Shown: positions 10,406-18,627, counted from the stretch's first letter. The stretch is DNA of 64,000 bases from Caulobacter hibisci (GCF_016135805.1 NZ_JADWOX010000016.1:62001-126000); one strand, 5' to 3'. The notes: generated from the sequence alone by a model not told the origin. Numbers and translations: made by a program.

Positions 10406-10420
10406 TTAGGCGGCAGTTAA
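10406..10420. promoter_or_regulatory. CtrA-like box TTAG-N7-TTAA
   Basis: TTAGGCGGCAGTTAA matches the alphaproteobacterial CtrA consensus TTAA-N7-TTAA at seven of eight fixed bases. It lies 50 bp upstream of the ATG at 10470, a suitable place for control of the DUF2336 operon. This is a pattern match only. Confidence 0.4.
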
Positions 10421-10469
10421 GCCTGTCCAGCTAAGGATTCGAACCGGGAGAAACCCTTTCCGGACCGGC

Positions 10470-11360
10470 ATGCGCCTCGCTCTGCCCCTGTTGCTGATCG
10501 CCAGCGTCGCCCTTCCGGCGCGCGCCGACGATGTGCGCGAGAGCCGCTATGGGCCGCGCAGCCAGCGGGTCGAGGCGGCCGCCCGGTCGACCTATACCGG
10601 TCCGATGCTGAGCTGGGCCGGCAAGGTCGCCGCGCCGGCGCCCGAGAGCGCGCCGGTTTTCCAGCCCCAGCAGGCGCCTCGGGCGCAGGCCGCCCGCACC
10701 GCGCCCGCGCCACAAGCCTACCCCCAGGCCGCGCCCCAAACCGCCCCCCAAACCGCCCCATGGGCGCGTGACGCCGTCTCGGCGCCGCCCCAACGGCCGG
10801 CCGCCGCGCCCTGGGCCCGTGACGCCGTTCCGGCGCCCGCCGCCTATGTCCCGCCGCCCGCGCCGGCGCGCCAGCCGGTCCAGGCCGCCCTGCCCACCAG
10901 TCTCTACAGCCCGCCCGTCGCCTCGGCCGCGATCGCGCCCGCCGCCGTCGCCGCGCCCGCCGCGCGCAAGCCGTGGAACGAAAGGACCGAGCTGGCCGGC
11001 GGCCCGCCCGTCGCCGTTCCCACGCCCGTTCCGACGCCGGCGGCCCCGCCCGTCCAGAAGGTCGTCCAGGCGGCCGCCGCCCCGCCGGTCTACGCCAACG
11101 CCCGCGCCTCGGGGAGCCTGGCGCCGCGCACCTATTCGGTCGGGCGGCAGTTCGGCCTGACGCCGGACCGCATCGCCGCCCCCGGACCGCCCAACACCGT
11201 GCTGATGGCCGTGGATCCGGCCGCCCAGGCCACCGCCCCCGCCGACCTGAGCGACGGGCCCGACCACGGCTCGGCCGACTGGCTGGCCCAGGCCGCGCGC
11301 GAGGCCGGCCGCGACGCGCCCGCCAAGAAGAAGACCCCCGCCGAGGAGAGCGACCTCTGA
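10470..11360 (+). CDS. Secreted proline/alanine-rich protein, unknown
   Basis: A 296-aa protein with a clear signal peptide (LALPLLLIASVALPARA, cut before DDVRES). The mature chain is mostly low-complexity Pro/Ala with repeated units such as APWARDAV at about 98-105 and 111-118. The C-terminus is acidic and lysine-containing. No enzymatic motif is seen. Its stop overlaps the start of the DUF2336 gene by one base (TGATG), so the two are translationally coupled. It may span the periplasm or anchor an envelope complex, but the function is not known. Confidence 0.7.
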   Translation: MRLALPLLLIASVALPARADDVRESRYGPRSQRVEAAARSTYTGPMLSWAGKVAAPAPESAPVFQPQQAPRAQAARTAPAPQAYPQAAPQTAPQTAPWARDAVSAPPQRPAAAPWARDAVPAPAAYVPPPAPARQPVQAALPTSLYSPPVASAAIAPAAVAAPAARKPWNERTELAGGPPVAVPTPVPTPAAPPVQKVVQAAAAPPVYANARASGSLAPRTYSVGRQFGLTPDRIAAPGPPNTVLMAVDPAAQATAPADLSDGPDHGSADWLAQAAREAGRDAPAKKKTPAEESDL

Positions 11361-12451
11361 TGCTGCAATCGCGGCTGCATGACCTGATCGCCCTCGCCGA
11401 CGAGCCGTCCAGCACGCGCCGGCGCGAGCTGCTGCGCGGGGTAACCGACCTGTTCTTCACCACCGAGGGCCACGGGGCCGTCGAGCTGGGCCTGTTCGAC
11501 GACGTCATGGGCCAGCTGGCCGGCGAGATGGAAGAGGCCGTCCGCGTCGAGCTGGCCGAGCGCCTGGGCCAGTCGTCGGCCCCGCCGCCGGCCCTGACCC
11601 GCAACCTCGCCAACGACAGCATCGCCGTGGCCCGCCCGATCCTGACCGGCGCGGCCCCGCTGTCGGACGCCGACCTGCTGCACGTGGCCCAGACGCAGGG
11701 GCAGGAGCACCTGCGGGCGATCTCGGCCCGGCCCAGCGTCTCGTCGGCGGTGTCCGACGCCATCGTCGCGCGCGGCGACGACGACACCCTGGGCGTCTTG
11801 ATCCGCAACGAGGGCGCCCGGCTGTCGCGCGAGGCCCACGAGACCGTGGTCGACCGCGCCCAGGCCAATCCGGCCCTGCACGAGGCGGTGATCGACCGCC
11901 AGAACCTGCCGGCCGACCTGCTCAACGAGATGTATTTCGTCGCCGAGAGCCGGCTGCGCGACCGGATCATGGCCCGCAACGAGGCTCTGGACCCGGCGGT
12001 GCTGGAGGCGGCCCTGGCCGCCGGCCGCAACCGCCTGGCCACGCGCGACGGCGCCCTGCCGGCCGACTACGACGCGGCCATGACCGAACTCTCCAAGATC
12101 AAGGCTCGCGGCGGCGTCACGCCCCAGGCCCTGGCCGGCATGCTGCGCGCCAAGCACACGACCCTGTTCCTCGGGGCCCTGTCGGACATGGCCGAGATCG
12201 ACTTCCACACCGCCCGCAAGATCCTCGAGCGCAAGGAGCTCGACGGCCTGGCCGTGGTCTGCAAGGCGGCCGACTTCGACCGCGCCCTGTTCCTGACCTT
12301 CGCCCTGCTGATCCTGGATCCGTCCGACGAGGTGATGGGCAAGGCCAAGGCCTATGGCGAACTCTACGCCGCCCTGCCGCGTGAGAGCGCCCTGCGGACG
12401 ATCCGGTTCTGGCGCGTGCGGCGGACGACGGGAGCCGTGGCAGCGGCTTGA
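11360..12451 (+). CDS. DUF2336 domain protein
   Basis: This 363-aa soluble protein matches the alphaproteobacterial DUF2336 family: an alpha-helical, HEAT-like chain with recurrent motifs such as LLHVAQTQGQEHLRAISARP and LGVLIRNEGARLSREAHE. No catalytic motif is visible, which suggests a scaffold or regulatory role. The ATG at 11360 shares a base with the upstream stop codon, giving a tight operon with the secreted proline-rich protein. A longer in-frame extension upstream is rejected because it is antisense-like low-complexity sequence. A CtrA-like box lies ahead of the operon. Confidence 0.85.
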   Translation: MLQSRLHDLIALADEPSSTRRRELLRGVTDLFFTTEGHGAVELGLFDDVMGQLAGEMEEAVRVELAERLGQSSAPPPALTRNLANDSIAVARPILTGAAPLSDADLLHVAQTQGQEHLRAISARPSVSSAVSDAIVARGDDDTLGVLIRNEGARLSREAHETVVDRAQANPALHEAVIDRQNLPADLLNEMYFVAESRLRDRIMARNEALDPAVLEAALAAGRNRLATRDGALPADYDAAMTELSKIKARGGVTPQALAGMLRAKHTTLFLGALSDMAEIDFHTARKILERKELDGLAVVCKAADFDRALFLTFALLILDPSDEVMGKAKAYGELYAALPRESALRTIRFWRVRRTTGAVAAA

Positions 12452-12464
12452 GGGAAGCCCGGCG

Positions 12465-12776
12465 ATGGAAGAGCTTCTCCGGTTTATGGAATCCCGTTGG
12501 CCGGGCACTCTAGCCTTCTTCATATTGATGTGGGGGTTGGGCTGGTTAAGCGCTGTCGGACGCAAGACGCACAGGCCGCTCCTGCGGTCGGGTCTTCTGG
12601 CGTTTGCGCTTCTTCTCTATGCCCTCTGGGGCTGGTCTCGGACGCCGATATTCCTGGGAAATAAACTCGTCGCCGCCGCGGGCCTGTTTGCCTGGCTCAT
12701 AGCGCTGCGCCTCCTACCGCAAGACGGTCCACGCAAGCGCGTCCAGCAACAATCCTTGCGGTTCCGCCGCCTCTAG
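12465..12776 (+). CDS. Small membrane protein, unknown
   Basis: A 103-aa protein with three hydrophobic segments (LAFFILMWGLGWLSAV, LLAFALLLYALWGW, LVAAAGLFAWLIAL) and a basic C-terminus (RKRVQQQSLRFRRL). The ATG at 12465 is preceded by AGGGAAG and lies 13 bp after the DUF2336 gene, so it is probably the last gene of that operon. The family is not recognised. The stop codon falls at the left edge of a repeat element. Confidence 0.65.
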   Translation: MEELLRFMESRWPGTLAFFILMWGLGWLSAVGRKTHRPLLRSGLLAFALLLYALWGWSRTPIFLGNKLVAAAGLFAWLIALRLLPQDGPRKRVQQQSLRFRRL

Positions 12777-12905
12777 CTCCTCCACCGTGAGGAGGACCGC
12801 GAAGCGGTGGAGGGGGCGGCGGCGCGCACGGTGCTCCGTCCCTTGCCCCCTTCGTCACGGCGCTGATAGCGGCGCGCCACCTCCCCCGCTAAAGCGAGGG
12901 AGGAG
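12777..12905. repeat. C/G-rich palindromic intergenic repeat
   Basis: Arms near 12777-12825 (CTCCACCGTGAGGAGG, then CCGCGAAGCGGTGGAGG) and 12877-12905 (CCTCCCCCGCTAAAGCGAGG) carry nested palindromes. The right arm overlaps the 3' end of the PAP2 gene, so the element lies between two convergent genes and partly within one. Confidence 0.7.
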
Positions 12906-13656
12906 TTCGCTCGGCGACGTCTTGGGCCAGCGGCGATGCGAAGAACCGCCCCCAGCCCCACGCCGCCAGCCAGCAGGCCATGGCCCAGGCCGCGCCGACG
13001 CACCAGCCGGCCAGGACGTCGCTGGCCCAGTGGACGCCGAGATAGATCCGGCTGAGCCCCACCAGCACCGAGAAGAACACCGCAGCGCCAAGCGCCAGGG
13101 CCTTCAGCCGGCGTTTCTGGGCGAAGCGCGCGGCCAGGGCCCCGAGGGTCAGGAACACCACCGCCGACAGCATGGCGTGGCCCGAGGGGAAGCTTGGATT
13201 GGCGGCCTCGACGGCGCGGTAGACGAGGTCGGGACGCTCGCGCAGGAAGACGTGCTTGAGGCCCTGGCTGATCGCCACCCCGCCAGCCGCCCCGACCAGC
13301 ACCACCAGGGCCTCGGCCCAGCGGCGCAGGCTGGCCAGGGCGAGCAGGGCCAGGATCACCAGCAGGGTCAGCACCGTGACCGAGCCCAGGGCGGTGACGT
13401 CGGCGGCGGCCGTGTGCAGCCATTCGGGCCCGACCAGCTGGTGCGGCTGTCCGGGCACGCGCAGGTGCTGCAGCACGGCCAGGTCGATGGCCCGGGTCTC
13501 ACCCTCGACCACCTCGTCGGCGATGTTGAGGAAGGCCAGCAGGCCCAGGCCAGCCACCAGCAGGGCGGCCGTGGCGGCCAGTTCGCGCCGCGCCGCCTTC
13601 AGCAGCACGGGCAGGTCGCGGCGGGGGTCGAAACGAAGCGTCAGGGCCATGCGCAC
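12889..13656 (-). CDS. PAP2-family phosphatase
   Basis: A 255-aa inner-membrane acid phosphatase of the PAP2 superfamily, probably acting on a lipid pyrophosphate or phosphatidic acid. All three signature blocks are present: KHVFLRERPD, PSGHA and SRIYLGVHWASDVLAG, embedded among about six hydrophobic segments. Starts at GTG 13656 or ATG 13650 are both possible; they differ by two residues. The last residues (ERTPPSL) and the stop codon are encoded by the right arm of a palindromic repeat, so the original C-terminus was probably different. Confidence 0.9.
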   Translation of the reverse strand: MRMALTLRFDPRRDLPVLLKAARRELAATAALLVAGLGLLAFLNIADEVVEGETRAIDLAVLQHLRVPGQPHQLVGPEWLHTAAADVTALGSVTVLTLLVILALLALASLRRWAEALVVLVGAAGGVAISQGLKHVFLRERPDLVYRAVEAANPSFPSGHAMLSAVVFLTLGALAARFAQKRRLKALALGAAVFFSVLVGLSRIYLGVHWASDVLAGWCVGAAWAMACWLAAWGWGRFFASPLAQDVAERTPPSL

Positions 13657-13812
13657 TCAACGCGCGAAATCGCCCGGCGACGCAACGCAAAGATCGCAGG
13701 TATTGCTACAATATTTCTTGAATGAAACATGAACCGTTCCTGATGTCCGCCGTTCATCACCAGTCCAAAACGACCTGTCTAAGGTGGGGACATCGAACGA
13801 AAGGACTACGCC

Positions 13813-14196
13813 ATGAAACGTCTCATCATCACCGCCGTCGCCGCTTCGCTGCTGGCCGGGACCGCCCTGTCGGGGACCGCCATGGCCCAGCCGCGCCATG
13901 ACGACCGCCAGGAACAGCGCGCCTATAACGAAGGCCGCCGCGACCAGGCCCGACAGGAACGCCGCGACGACCGTCGTGACGACCGCCGCGCCGAGCGCCG
14001 CGAGGACCGCCGCTGGGCCAAGGGCCAGCGCCTCGACAGCCGCTATCGCGCCGACAGCTACTACGTGAAGGACTACCGTCGTCACGGCCTGCGCCAGCCG
14101 CCCCGCGGCTACCGCTGGCAGCGCGTCAACGACCAGTACGTCCTGGCCGCCGTCGCCACCGGCCTGATCGCCTCGGTGATCATCGCCAGCCACTAA
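13813..14196 (+). CDS. RcnB-family periplasmic protein
   Basis: A 127-aa exported protein with signal peptide (LIITAVAASLLAGTALSG, cut after AMA). The mature chain starts with a very basic and acidic repeat region (DDRRDDRRAERREDRR). It ends with the RcnB-like core: WAKGQRLDSRYR, YYVKDYRRHGLRQPPRGYRW, DQYVLAAVATGLI. RcnB relatives act in periplasmic nickel/cobalt homeostasis in enterobacteria; the role here is inferred only from family membership. It is a single-gene unit with its own terminator 24 bp downstream. The metal-binding capacity of the Arg/Asp repeat is unclear. Confidence 0.8.
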   Translation: MKRLIITAVAASLLAGTALSGTAMAQPRHDDRQEQRAYNEGRRDQARQERRDDRRDDRRAERREDRRWAKGQRLDSRYRADSYYVKDYRRHGLRQPPRGYRWQRVNDQYVLAAVATGLIASVIIASH

Positions 14197-14219
14197 GGCG
14201 ACCAGAGACTAACCAAGAG

Positions 14220-14246
14220 GGCGGCGGAGCAATCCGCCGCCTTTTT
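14220..14246 (+). terminator. Rho-independent terminator after the rcnB-like gene
   Basis: A 9-bp GC-rich stem (GGCGGCGGA with TCCGCCGCC) with a four-base loop is followed directly by TTTTT, a textbook intrinsic terminator. Confidence 0.9.
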
Positions 14247-14256
14247 GCGTGCGCGA

Positions 14257-14410
14257 GGAACCTCCCCCCGTGGGGGAGGCGGCCGAAGGCCGGTGGGGGG
14301 ACGGTTTCAGCCGCCGCGATCTTGGCCGCCCTCGCAATCCCTCCCCCACCCTCGCAATCCCTCCCCCCACCGATCGCTACGCGATCGCCTCCCCCACAGG
14401 GGGAGGTTCC
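14257..14410. repeat. CCTCCCCC-class palindromic repeat element
   Basis: The left arm starts GGAACCTCCCCCCGTGGG, then GGCGGCCGAAGGCCGGTGGG. The right arm is its inverted relative (CCACCGATCGCTACGCGATC, then CCTCCCCCACAGGGGGAGG). Near-copies of both arms are at 24845-25012, 27251-27385 and 31030-31154. The element lies between the rcnB-like terminator and cobS, so it probably sits in cobS leader DNA. Confidence 0.9.
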
Positions 14411-14481
14411 TTGATCATCAAGCCTCTTCTTTCCGCAATTCCCCCTTCCCCTCCCCGGGGTCGAAGCGCTAATCGGAAAAC

Positions 14482-15489
14482 ATGCCCGAACTGACCGACA
14501 GCCACGCCGCCGATCCCCTGATCACCCTGGCCCCGGACAAGTGGGTCACCCTGCGAGACGCCTTCGGCGTGGACAGCGACATGAAGGTGCCCGCCTTCAC
14601 GCACCGCGACAGCCACGTGCCGGAGATCGACAGCGCCTATCGCTTCGACCCGCAGACGACCAAGGCCATCTGCGCCGGCTTCGCCAAGGACCGCCGGGTG
14701 ATGGTCCAGGGCTATCACGGCACCGGCAAGTCGACCCACATCGAGCAGATCGCCGCGCGGCTGAACTGGCCGCTGGTGCGGGTGAACCTCGACAGCCACG
14801 TCTCGCGGATCGACCTGGTCGGCAAGGACGCCATCGTCCTGAAGGAAGGCAAGCAGGTCACCGAATTCCGCGAAGGCATCCTGCCCTGGGCTCTGCAGCG
14901 CCCGATCGCCCTGGTGTTCGACGAATATGACGCGGGCCGTCCGGACGTGATGTTCGTCATCCAGCGCGTGCTCGAGGCCGGCGGCAAGCTGACCCTGCTC
15001 GACCAGAACCGGGTGATCCGCGCCAACCCCTATTTCCGTCTCTTTTCGACGACGAATACGATTGGCCTCGGCGACACCACCGGGCTCTATCACGGCACCC
15101 AGCAGATCAACCAAGGCCAGATGGACCGTTGGTCGATCGTCACCACGCTGAACTATCTGGAGCACGACGTCGAAGCCGCCATCGTGCTGGCCAAGAACCC
15201 GTCCTACGACACCACCGAGGGCAAGCGCACCCTGGCGGCCATGGTCCGCGTCGCCGACTTCACCCGCAACGCCTTCATGAACGGCGACATCTCGACCGTC
15301 ATGAGCCCGCGCACGGTGATCACCTGGGCCCAGAACGCCGAGATCTTCGATGGCGACATCGGCCTGGCCTTCCGCCTGACCTTCCTCAACAAGTGCGACG
15401 AGCTGGAACGCCCGACCGTCGCCGAGTTCTTCCAGCGCGCCTTCGGCCAGGACCTGCCCGAAAGCGCCGCCCGGGTGAAGGTGGCCTAA
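14482..15489 (+). CDS. cobS: Cobaltochelatase AAA+ subunit CobS
   Basis: This 335-aa AAA+ ATPase matches CobS along its full length. CobS works with CobT and CobN to insert cobalt into hydrogenobyrinic acid a,c-diamide in the aerobic cobalamin pathway. Walker A is GYHGTGKST (77-85) and Walker B is ALVFDEYD, with the acidic pair at 147-148. The sensor region reads FRLFSTTNTIGLGDTTGLYHG. The usual partner cobT is not found within this window; an intrinsic terminator directly follows. No cobalamin riboswitch is evident upstream, only a repeat element. Confidence 0.95.
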   Translation: MPELTDSHAADPLITLAPDKWVTLRDAFGVDSDMKVPAFTHRDSHVPEIDSAYRFDPQTTKAICAGFAKDRRVMVQGYHGTGKSTHIEQIAARLNWPLVRVNLDSHVSRIDLVGKDAIVLKEGKQVTEFREGILPWALQRPIALVFDEYDAGRPDVMFVIQRVLEAGGKLTLLDQNRVIRANPYFRLFSTTNTIGLGDTTGLYHGTQQINQGQMDRWSIVTTLNYLEHDVEAAIVLAKNPSYDTTEGKRTLAAMVRVADFTRNAFMNGDISTVMSPRTVITWAQNAEIFDGDIGLAFRLTFLNKCDELERPTVAEFFQRAFGQDLPESAARVKVA

Positions 15490-15513
15490 GGCCTCTCCCC
15501 GTCCGAAAGAACG

Positions 15514-15545
15514 AAGGCGGCCCCCGCGAGGAGGCCGCCTTTTTC
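15514..15545 (+). terminator. Rho-independent terminator after cobS
   Basis: AAGGCGGCC pairs with the downstream AGGCCGCCTT around a GC-rich loop, followed by TTTTT. It lies 24 bp after the cobS stop codon and ends the transcript before the convergent M56 gene. Confidence 0.88.
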
Positions 15546-15573
15546 TTGGTCGCAAGTCCGGAGAGGCGTCGGG

Positions 15574-16872
15574 CTACCGCGTCTTCAGGTCCATCACCGT
15601 GCGGCCGTCCACGGTGGTCATCTCGACGCTCCTGACCGCGCCGGGCGGCAGGTCGCCGGGCTTGAAGCCCGCCGGCGCGGGCCGGCCGTCGAGCCGCAGG
15701 TCGACGCCGCCGACATCGCCCTTCACCTTCACGTCGCCGTTGTAGACCACCCGGCCGGGCTGATCGCGGAAGGTCTCGAGGCTGTCGGCCGAGATGTTCA
15801 GCGGCGCGGAAGCCGCGGCCTTGAACGGCAGGACGGGGGCGACGCCGACCGAGCGCTGGGCCTTGGCGTGGCGGGCCTCGTCGGCCATGGCGTTGGCTCC
15901 CAGGACGCCGCCGCCGACGGCCAGCAGGGTCAGGACCCCGATGAACAGGCGGCGGGCGCCCGAGATCGGGCCGGCGGGCGTCAGGATGGAGTCGAAGCGC
16001 ATGGCGGCGGGGGTCCTTTCTCGACCGGTGAAGGCCGGTTGCAGGGAAGCGGTGGCCGCGGTCTGGCGCAGCACGTCCAGCAGGGCCTGGGCGTAGGCGC
16101 GGCGGGCCTCGGGCGGGGCCGAGCCGACGGCGATCTCGTCGCAGACCACCTCGCGGGCCGACAGCATCCGCCGGCGCAGCAGGATCGTCAGCGGCGACAG
16201 CCAGAACAGGCCCGCCAGCAGTTCCTCGACCGGCAGGCGCAGGTTGTCGCCGCGCGCCAGGTGGGCCAGCTCGTGGCGGCAGACCTGGATCAGGGTCTCG
16301 CGCGGCAGGGTCTCGACCAGGCCGGCCGGCAGCAGCACGGCCGGACGGCTGACGCCCGCCAGCAGCGGCTCGGCCAGGGCGGTCACGACCAGCACGCGCG
16401 GCGGCTTCAGGCCCATGGCCAGCGCCTCGACGGCGACGGCCTGGGCGAGGTCGGCGTCGGCGGGCCGGGCCGAGCGGGCGAGCGCGGCCAGCCGGCGGCG
16501 CGACAGCAGCCAGGCCCCGCCCCGGAACAGCAGGCCGGCCAGCGACACGGCCAGCAGCCCCCGGGCGATCCAGACGCCCTGCGCGGTCCAGTAGCGCGGC
16601 CGTTCGGCGGCGGTCAGGCCGTACTCTGTCAGGTCCACCGACAGGGGCGGCGGCAGGATCACCTGCCGCGGCTCGGGCAGCGGGATCGCCGCCCCGGCCA
16701 GGGTGGCGGCCAGCACGGCGGCCGGCAGCAGGAAGGCCAGGCCCCAGGCCAGGGCCCGAACGCGCGGCGCCGGGGTCAGCCCCTCGACGCTCCAGCCGAG
16801 CAGCAGGCCCAGCAGGCCGACGGGAAAGGCGGCGGCGAGGCCGAAGCCGAAGGCGGCCAGCAGCGGGCTCAT
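15574..16872 (-). CDS. M56 (BlaR1-like) membrane metallopeptidase
   Basis: A 432-aa protein with several N-terminal membrane segments, a gluzincin zinc motif HELAH (200-204) and a nearby EVVCDEIAV helix. This is the arrangement of BlaR1/MecR1-type M56 peptidases, which cleave or relieve a BlaI-type repressor. A further membrane segment lies at about 310-328. Instead of a penicillin-binding sensor, the C-terminus (about 356-432) has an LptA/OstA-like stretch (LNISADSLETFRDQPGRVVY, then NGDVKVKGDV). It overlaps the upstream blaI-like gene by 4 bp (ATGA). No beta-lactamase is adjacent, so the stimulus is open. Confidence 0.88.
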   Translation of the reverse strand: MSPLLAAFGFGLAAAFPVGLLGLLLGWSVEGLTPAPRVRALAWGLAFLLPAAVLAATLAGAAIPLPEPRQVILPPPLSVDLTEYGLTAAERPRYWTAQGVWIARGLLAVSLAGLLFRGGAWLLSRRRLAALARSARPADADLAQAVAVEALAMGLKPPRVLVVTALAEPLLAGVSRPAVLLPAGLVETLPRETLIQVCRHELAHLARGDNLRLPVEELLAGLFWLSPLTILLRRRMLSAREVVCDEIAVGSAPPEARRAYAQALLDVLRQTAATASLQPAFTGRERTPAAMRFDSILTPAGPISGARRLFIGVLTLLAVGGGVLGANAMADEARHAKAQRSVGVAPVLPFKAAASAPLNISADSLETFRDQPGRVVYNGDVKVKGDVGGVDLRLDGRPAPAGFKPGDLPPGAVRSVEMTTVDGRTVMDLKTR

Positions 16873-17246
16873 GGGCGGTTCTCCTCTTCGTCCTTGGCGG
16901 CCAGCAGGGCTTCCAGCTCGGCCAGCTCGGCGCTGTCGAGCAGCTGGCTGCCCGAGAAGGCCGAGGCCGGCAGCGGGCCGTCGATGTCGAGCAGGCCGCG
17001 CAGGCGCTTGAGCACCCCGCCGATCACCGCCACCTTGGCCTTGCGCGGCCGATAGACCGCCAGGCCGTGCACGGCGTCTCGGTCGAGCAGGTCCTTGGCC
17101 ACCATGCGCTCCAGCACGGTGCGGGTGGTCGAGGCGCTCCAGCCCAGCGGGTCGGCGATGGCCGCCTGGACCTCGCGCACGCTCATCGCGCCCCGTCGCC
17201 AGAAGGCCTTCATGACCTCCAGTTCCAGTTCGGAAGGATCGCCCAT
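16869..17246 (-). CDS. BlaI/MecI/CopY-family transcriptional repressor
   Basis: A 125-aa winged-helix repressor. LELEVMKAFWRRGAMSVREV and SASTTRTVLERMVAKDLLDR are the family's DNA-binding pattern, followed by a short C-terminal dimerisation/cleavage region. It is first in a two-gene operon with the M56 peptidase, overlapping it by 4 bp, which is the classic repressor-sensor pairing. TACA-containing sites directly upstream are likely autoregulatory operators. Confidence 0.92.
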   Translation of the reverse strand: MGDPSELELEVMKAFWRRGAMSVREVQAAIADPLGWSASTTRTVLERMVAKDLLDRDAVHGLAVYRPRKAKVAVIGGVLKRLRGLLDIDGPLPASAFSGSQLLDSAELAELEALLAAKDEEENRP

Positions 17247-17258
17247 GCCGCTCGCCTC

Positions 17259-17290
17259 GCTACATCGTTAGCGATGACGCTACATTTGTC
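17259..17290. promoter_or_regulatory. Candidate BlaI-type operator
   Basis: Two CTACAT half-sites (about 17260 and 17280) flank the dyad CATCG-TTAG-CGATG in the 80 bp upstream of the repressor gene. BlaI/MecI repressors bind TACA/TGTA dyads, so this is the probable operator. The symmetry is imperfect. Confidence 0.45.
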
Positions 17291-17328
17291 GCGCGACCGA
17301 CGTCAAGCCGTCTGCGGAGAAGATTTCC

Positions 17329-17568
17329 CTAGGCGCCGGCCGGCCGGTCCAGCACGTCCCGGACGATCGCGCCGCACTGGCCGCAGGCGATGGCGGTGTC
17401 GAGGCCGGTCTGGCCGTGGTGCTTGATGACGAAGCCCGGAGTGACGACGTCGACGCGGAAGCCGTAGGGCTTTTCCACCGGATCGTCCCACTCGGAAACG
17501 TCGATCCGGCCGTGGACGCCGCAGTCGTCGCACTTGACGTTCCAGGACCAGAAGTCGCGTTCGACCAT
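17329..17568 (-). CDS. Small zinc-ribbon-like protein, unknown
   Basis: A 79-aa protein with two Cys pairs, CDDC near the N-terminus and CGQC near the C-terminus, spaced as in a zinc ribbon. An HH pair lies between them. The ATG at 17568 is preferred because GGGGGAGG is just upstream; an in-frame ATG nine codons earlier has no such site. Zinc binding is inferred. The gene stands alone downstream of the blaI promoter region, on the same strand as blaI. Confidence 0.6.
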   Translation of the reverse strand: MVERDFWSWNVKCDDCGVHGRIDVSEWDDPVEKPYGFRVDVVTPGFVIKHHGQTGLDTAIACGQCGAIVRDVLDRPAGA

Positions 17569-17733
17569 GGCCGTCCTCCCCCGGAGGCCGCACATGCCCC
17601 CTCGAAGAACGACGATATCAGAAACTGCGATTTCGCTTGGTCAGCTACCCGACAGAACGGCTCTTCAATGCGTCGCCCCCTCGAAACTGTCCGCCGGCTG
17701 AGCGCAGCCTGAGCGCTGGGCAGGCGAAAGGCG

Positions 17734-18627
17734 TCAGGTCCCGGCGACCTCGAACAGCAGGGCCCGCGCCCAGCGGCGGCCCGGATCGCGGTGGGTGCGG
17801 TCGTGCCAGGCGGCGGTCTTGGTGAAGCCGGGAATGGCCACCGGCGGGTCGGCGAACACCAGCCCAGGCGCCTCGGCCAGCAGCCGCCGGGGGGCCACGG
17901 CGACCAGGTCGGTCGTGCGCAACAGCTTCAGCAGGATCAGGAAACTGGTCACCGACAGCGCCACCCGCCGCTTGCGACCGACCTTGGCCAGGGCCGCGTC
18001 GGTCACCCCGAAGAACGGCTCGCCCGAATAGGAGACCAGGGCGTGGTCCAGCGCGCAGAAACGGTCCAGCGACAGTTCCCCCGCGTCCGGATGGTCGGCG
18101 CGCAGGGCGCAGACATAGGTCTCGTCGAACAGGGCGCGGGCATGCAGTTCGGGCGGCGTGGTCTGCGGCGTCATGAAGGCGATGTCGACCTCGCCGCGCT
18201 CGAGCTGGGACAGCACGCGGGCGTCGTCCAGCGGCTTGACCGCGACCACCAGGCCGGGGGCGCGATGGCGAAGCTGGGCCATGAACGGGGCGACGATGGC
18301 CTCCAGCGCATAGTCGGTGGCCGCCAGGGTCAGGGTGAAGGACGCGGTGGCCGGATCGAAGGCGGCCGGGGTCAGCAGGGCCTCGACCCCGGCCAGCACC
18401 TCGCGCACCGGACTGGCCAGGGCCAGGGCCCGCTCGGTCGGGGTCACGCCCCGGCGGGCGCGGACGAACAGGGGGTCGTCGAAGGCCTCGCGCAGCCGCG
18501 CCAGCATGCCGCTGACGGCCGGCTGGGTCAGGCCCAGGCGCTCGGCGGCGGCGGTGACGCTGCGAGTGTCGAGCAGGGCGTCCAGGGCCTTGAGCAGGTT
18601 GAGGTCGAGCGTCTTGATATCGCGCAT
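17734..18627 (-). CDS. LysR-family transcriptional regulator
   Basis: A 297-aa LysR regulator. The N-terminal helix-turn-helix reads LNLLKALDALLDTRSVTAAA, then ERLGLTQPAVSGMLARLREA. The C-terminal two-lobe inducer domain spans about 95-290 (TLAATDYALEAIV, VDIAFMT). It is divergent from the SRPBCC gene at 18713, with an 85-bp spacer containing CCGATATCG. By LysR convention it probably controls that gene, and perhaps the Old Yellow Enzyme gene after it. The inducer is unknown. Confidence 0.93.
   Translation of the reverse strand: MRDIKTLDLNLLKALDALLDTRSVTAAAERLGLTQPAVSGMLARLREAFDDPLFVRARRGVTPTERALALASPVREVLAGVEALLTPAAFDPATASFTLTLAATDYALEAIVAPFMAQLRHRAPGLVVAVKPLDDARVLSQLERGEVDIAFMTPQTTPPELHARALFDETYVCALRADHPDAGELSLDRFCALDHALVSYSGEPFFGVTDAALAKVGRKRRVALSVTSFLILLKLLRTTDLVAVAPRRLLAEAPGLVFADPPVAIPGFTKTAAWHDRTHRDPGRRWARALLFEVAGT

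Noticed and set aside
17259..17290. Assigning the BlaI operator to a distant beta-lactamase-like gene at 36388
   Set aside because: No matching TACA dyad was seen upstream of that gene.
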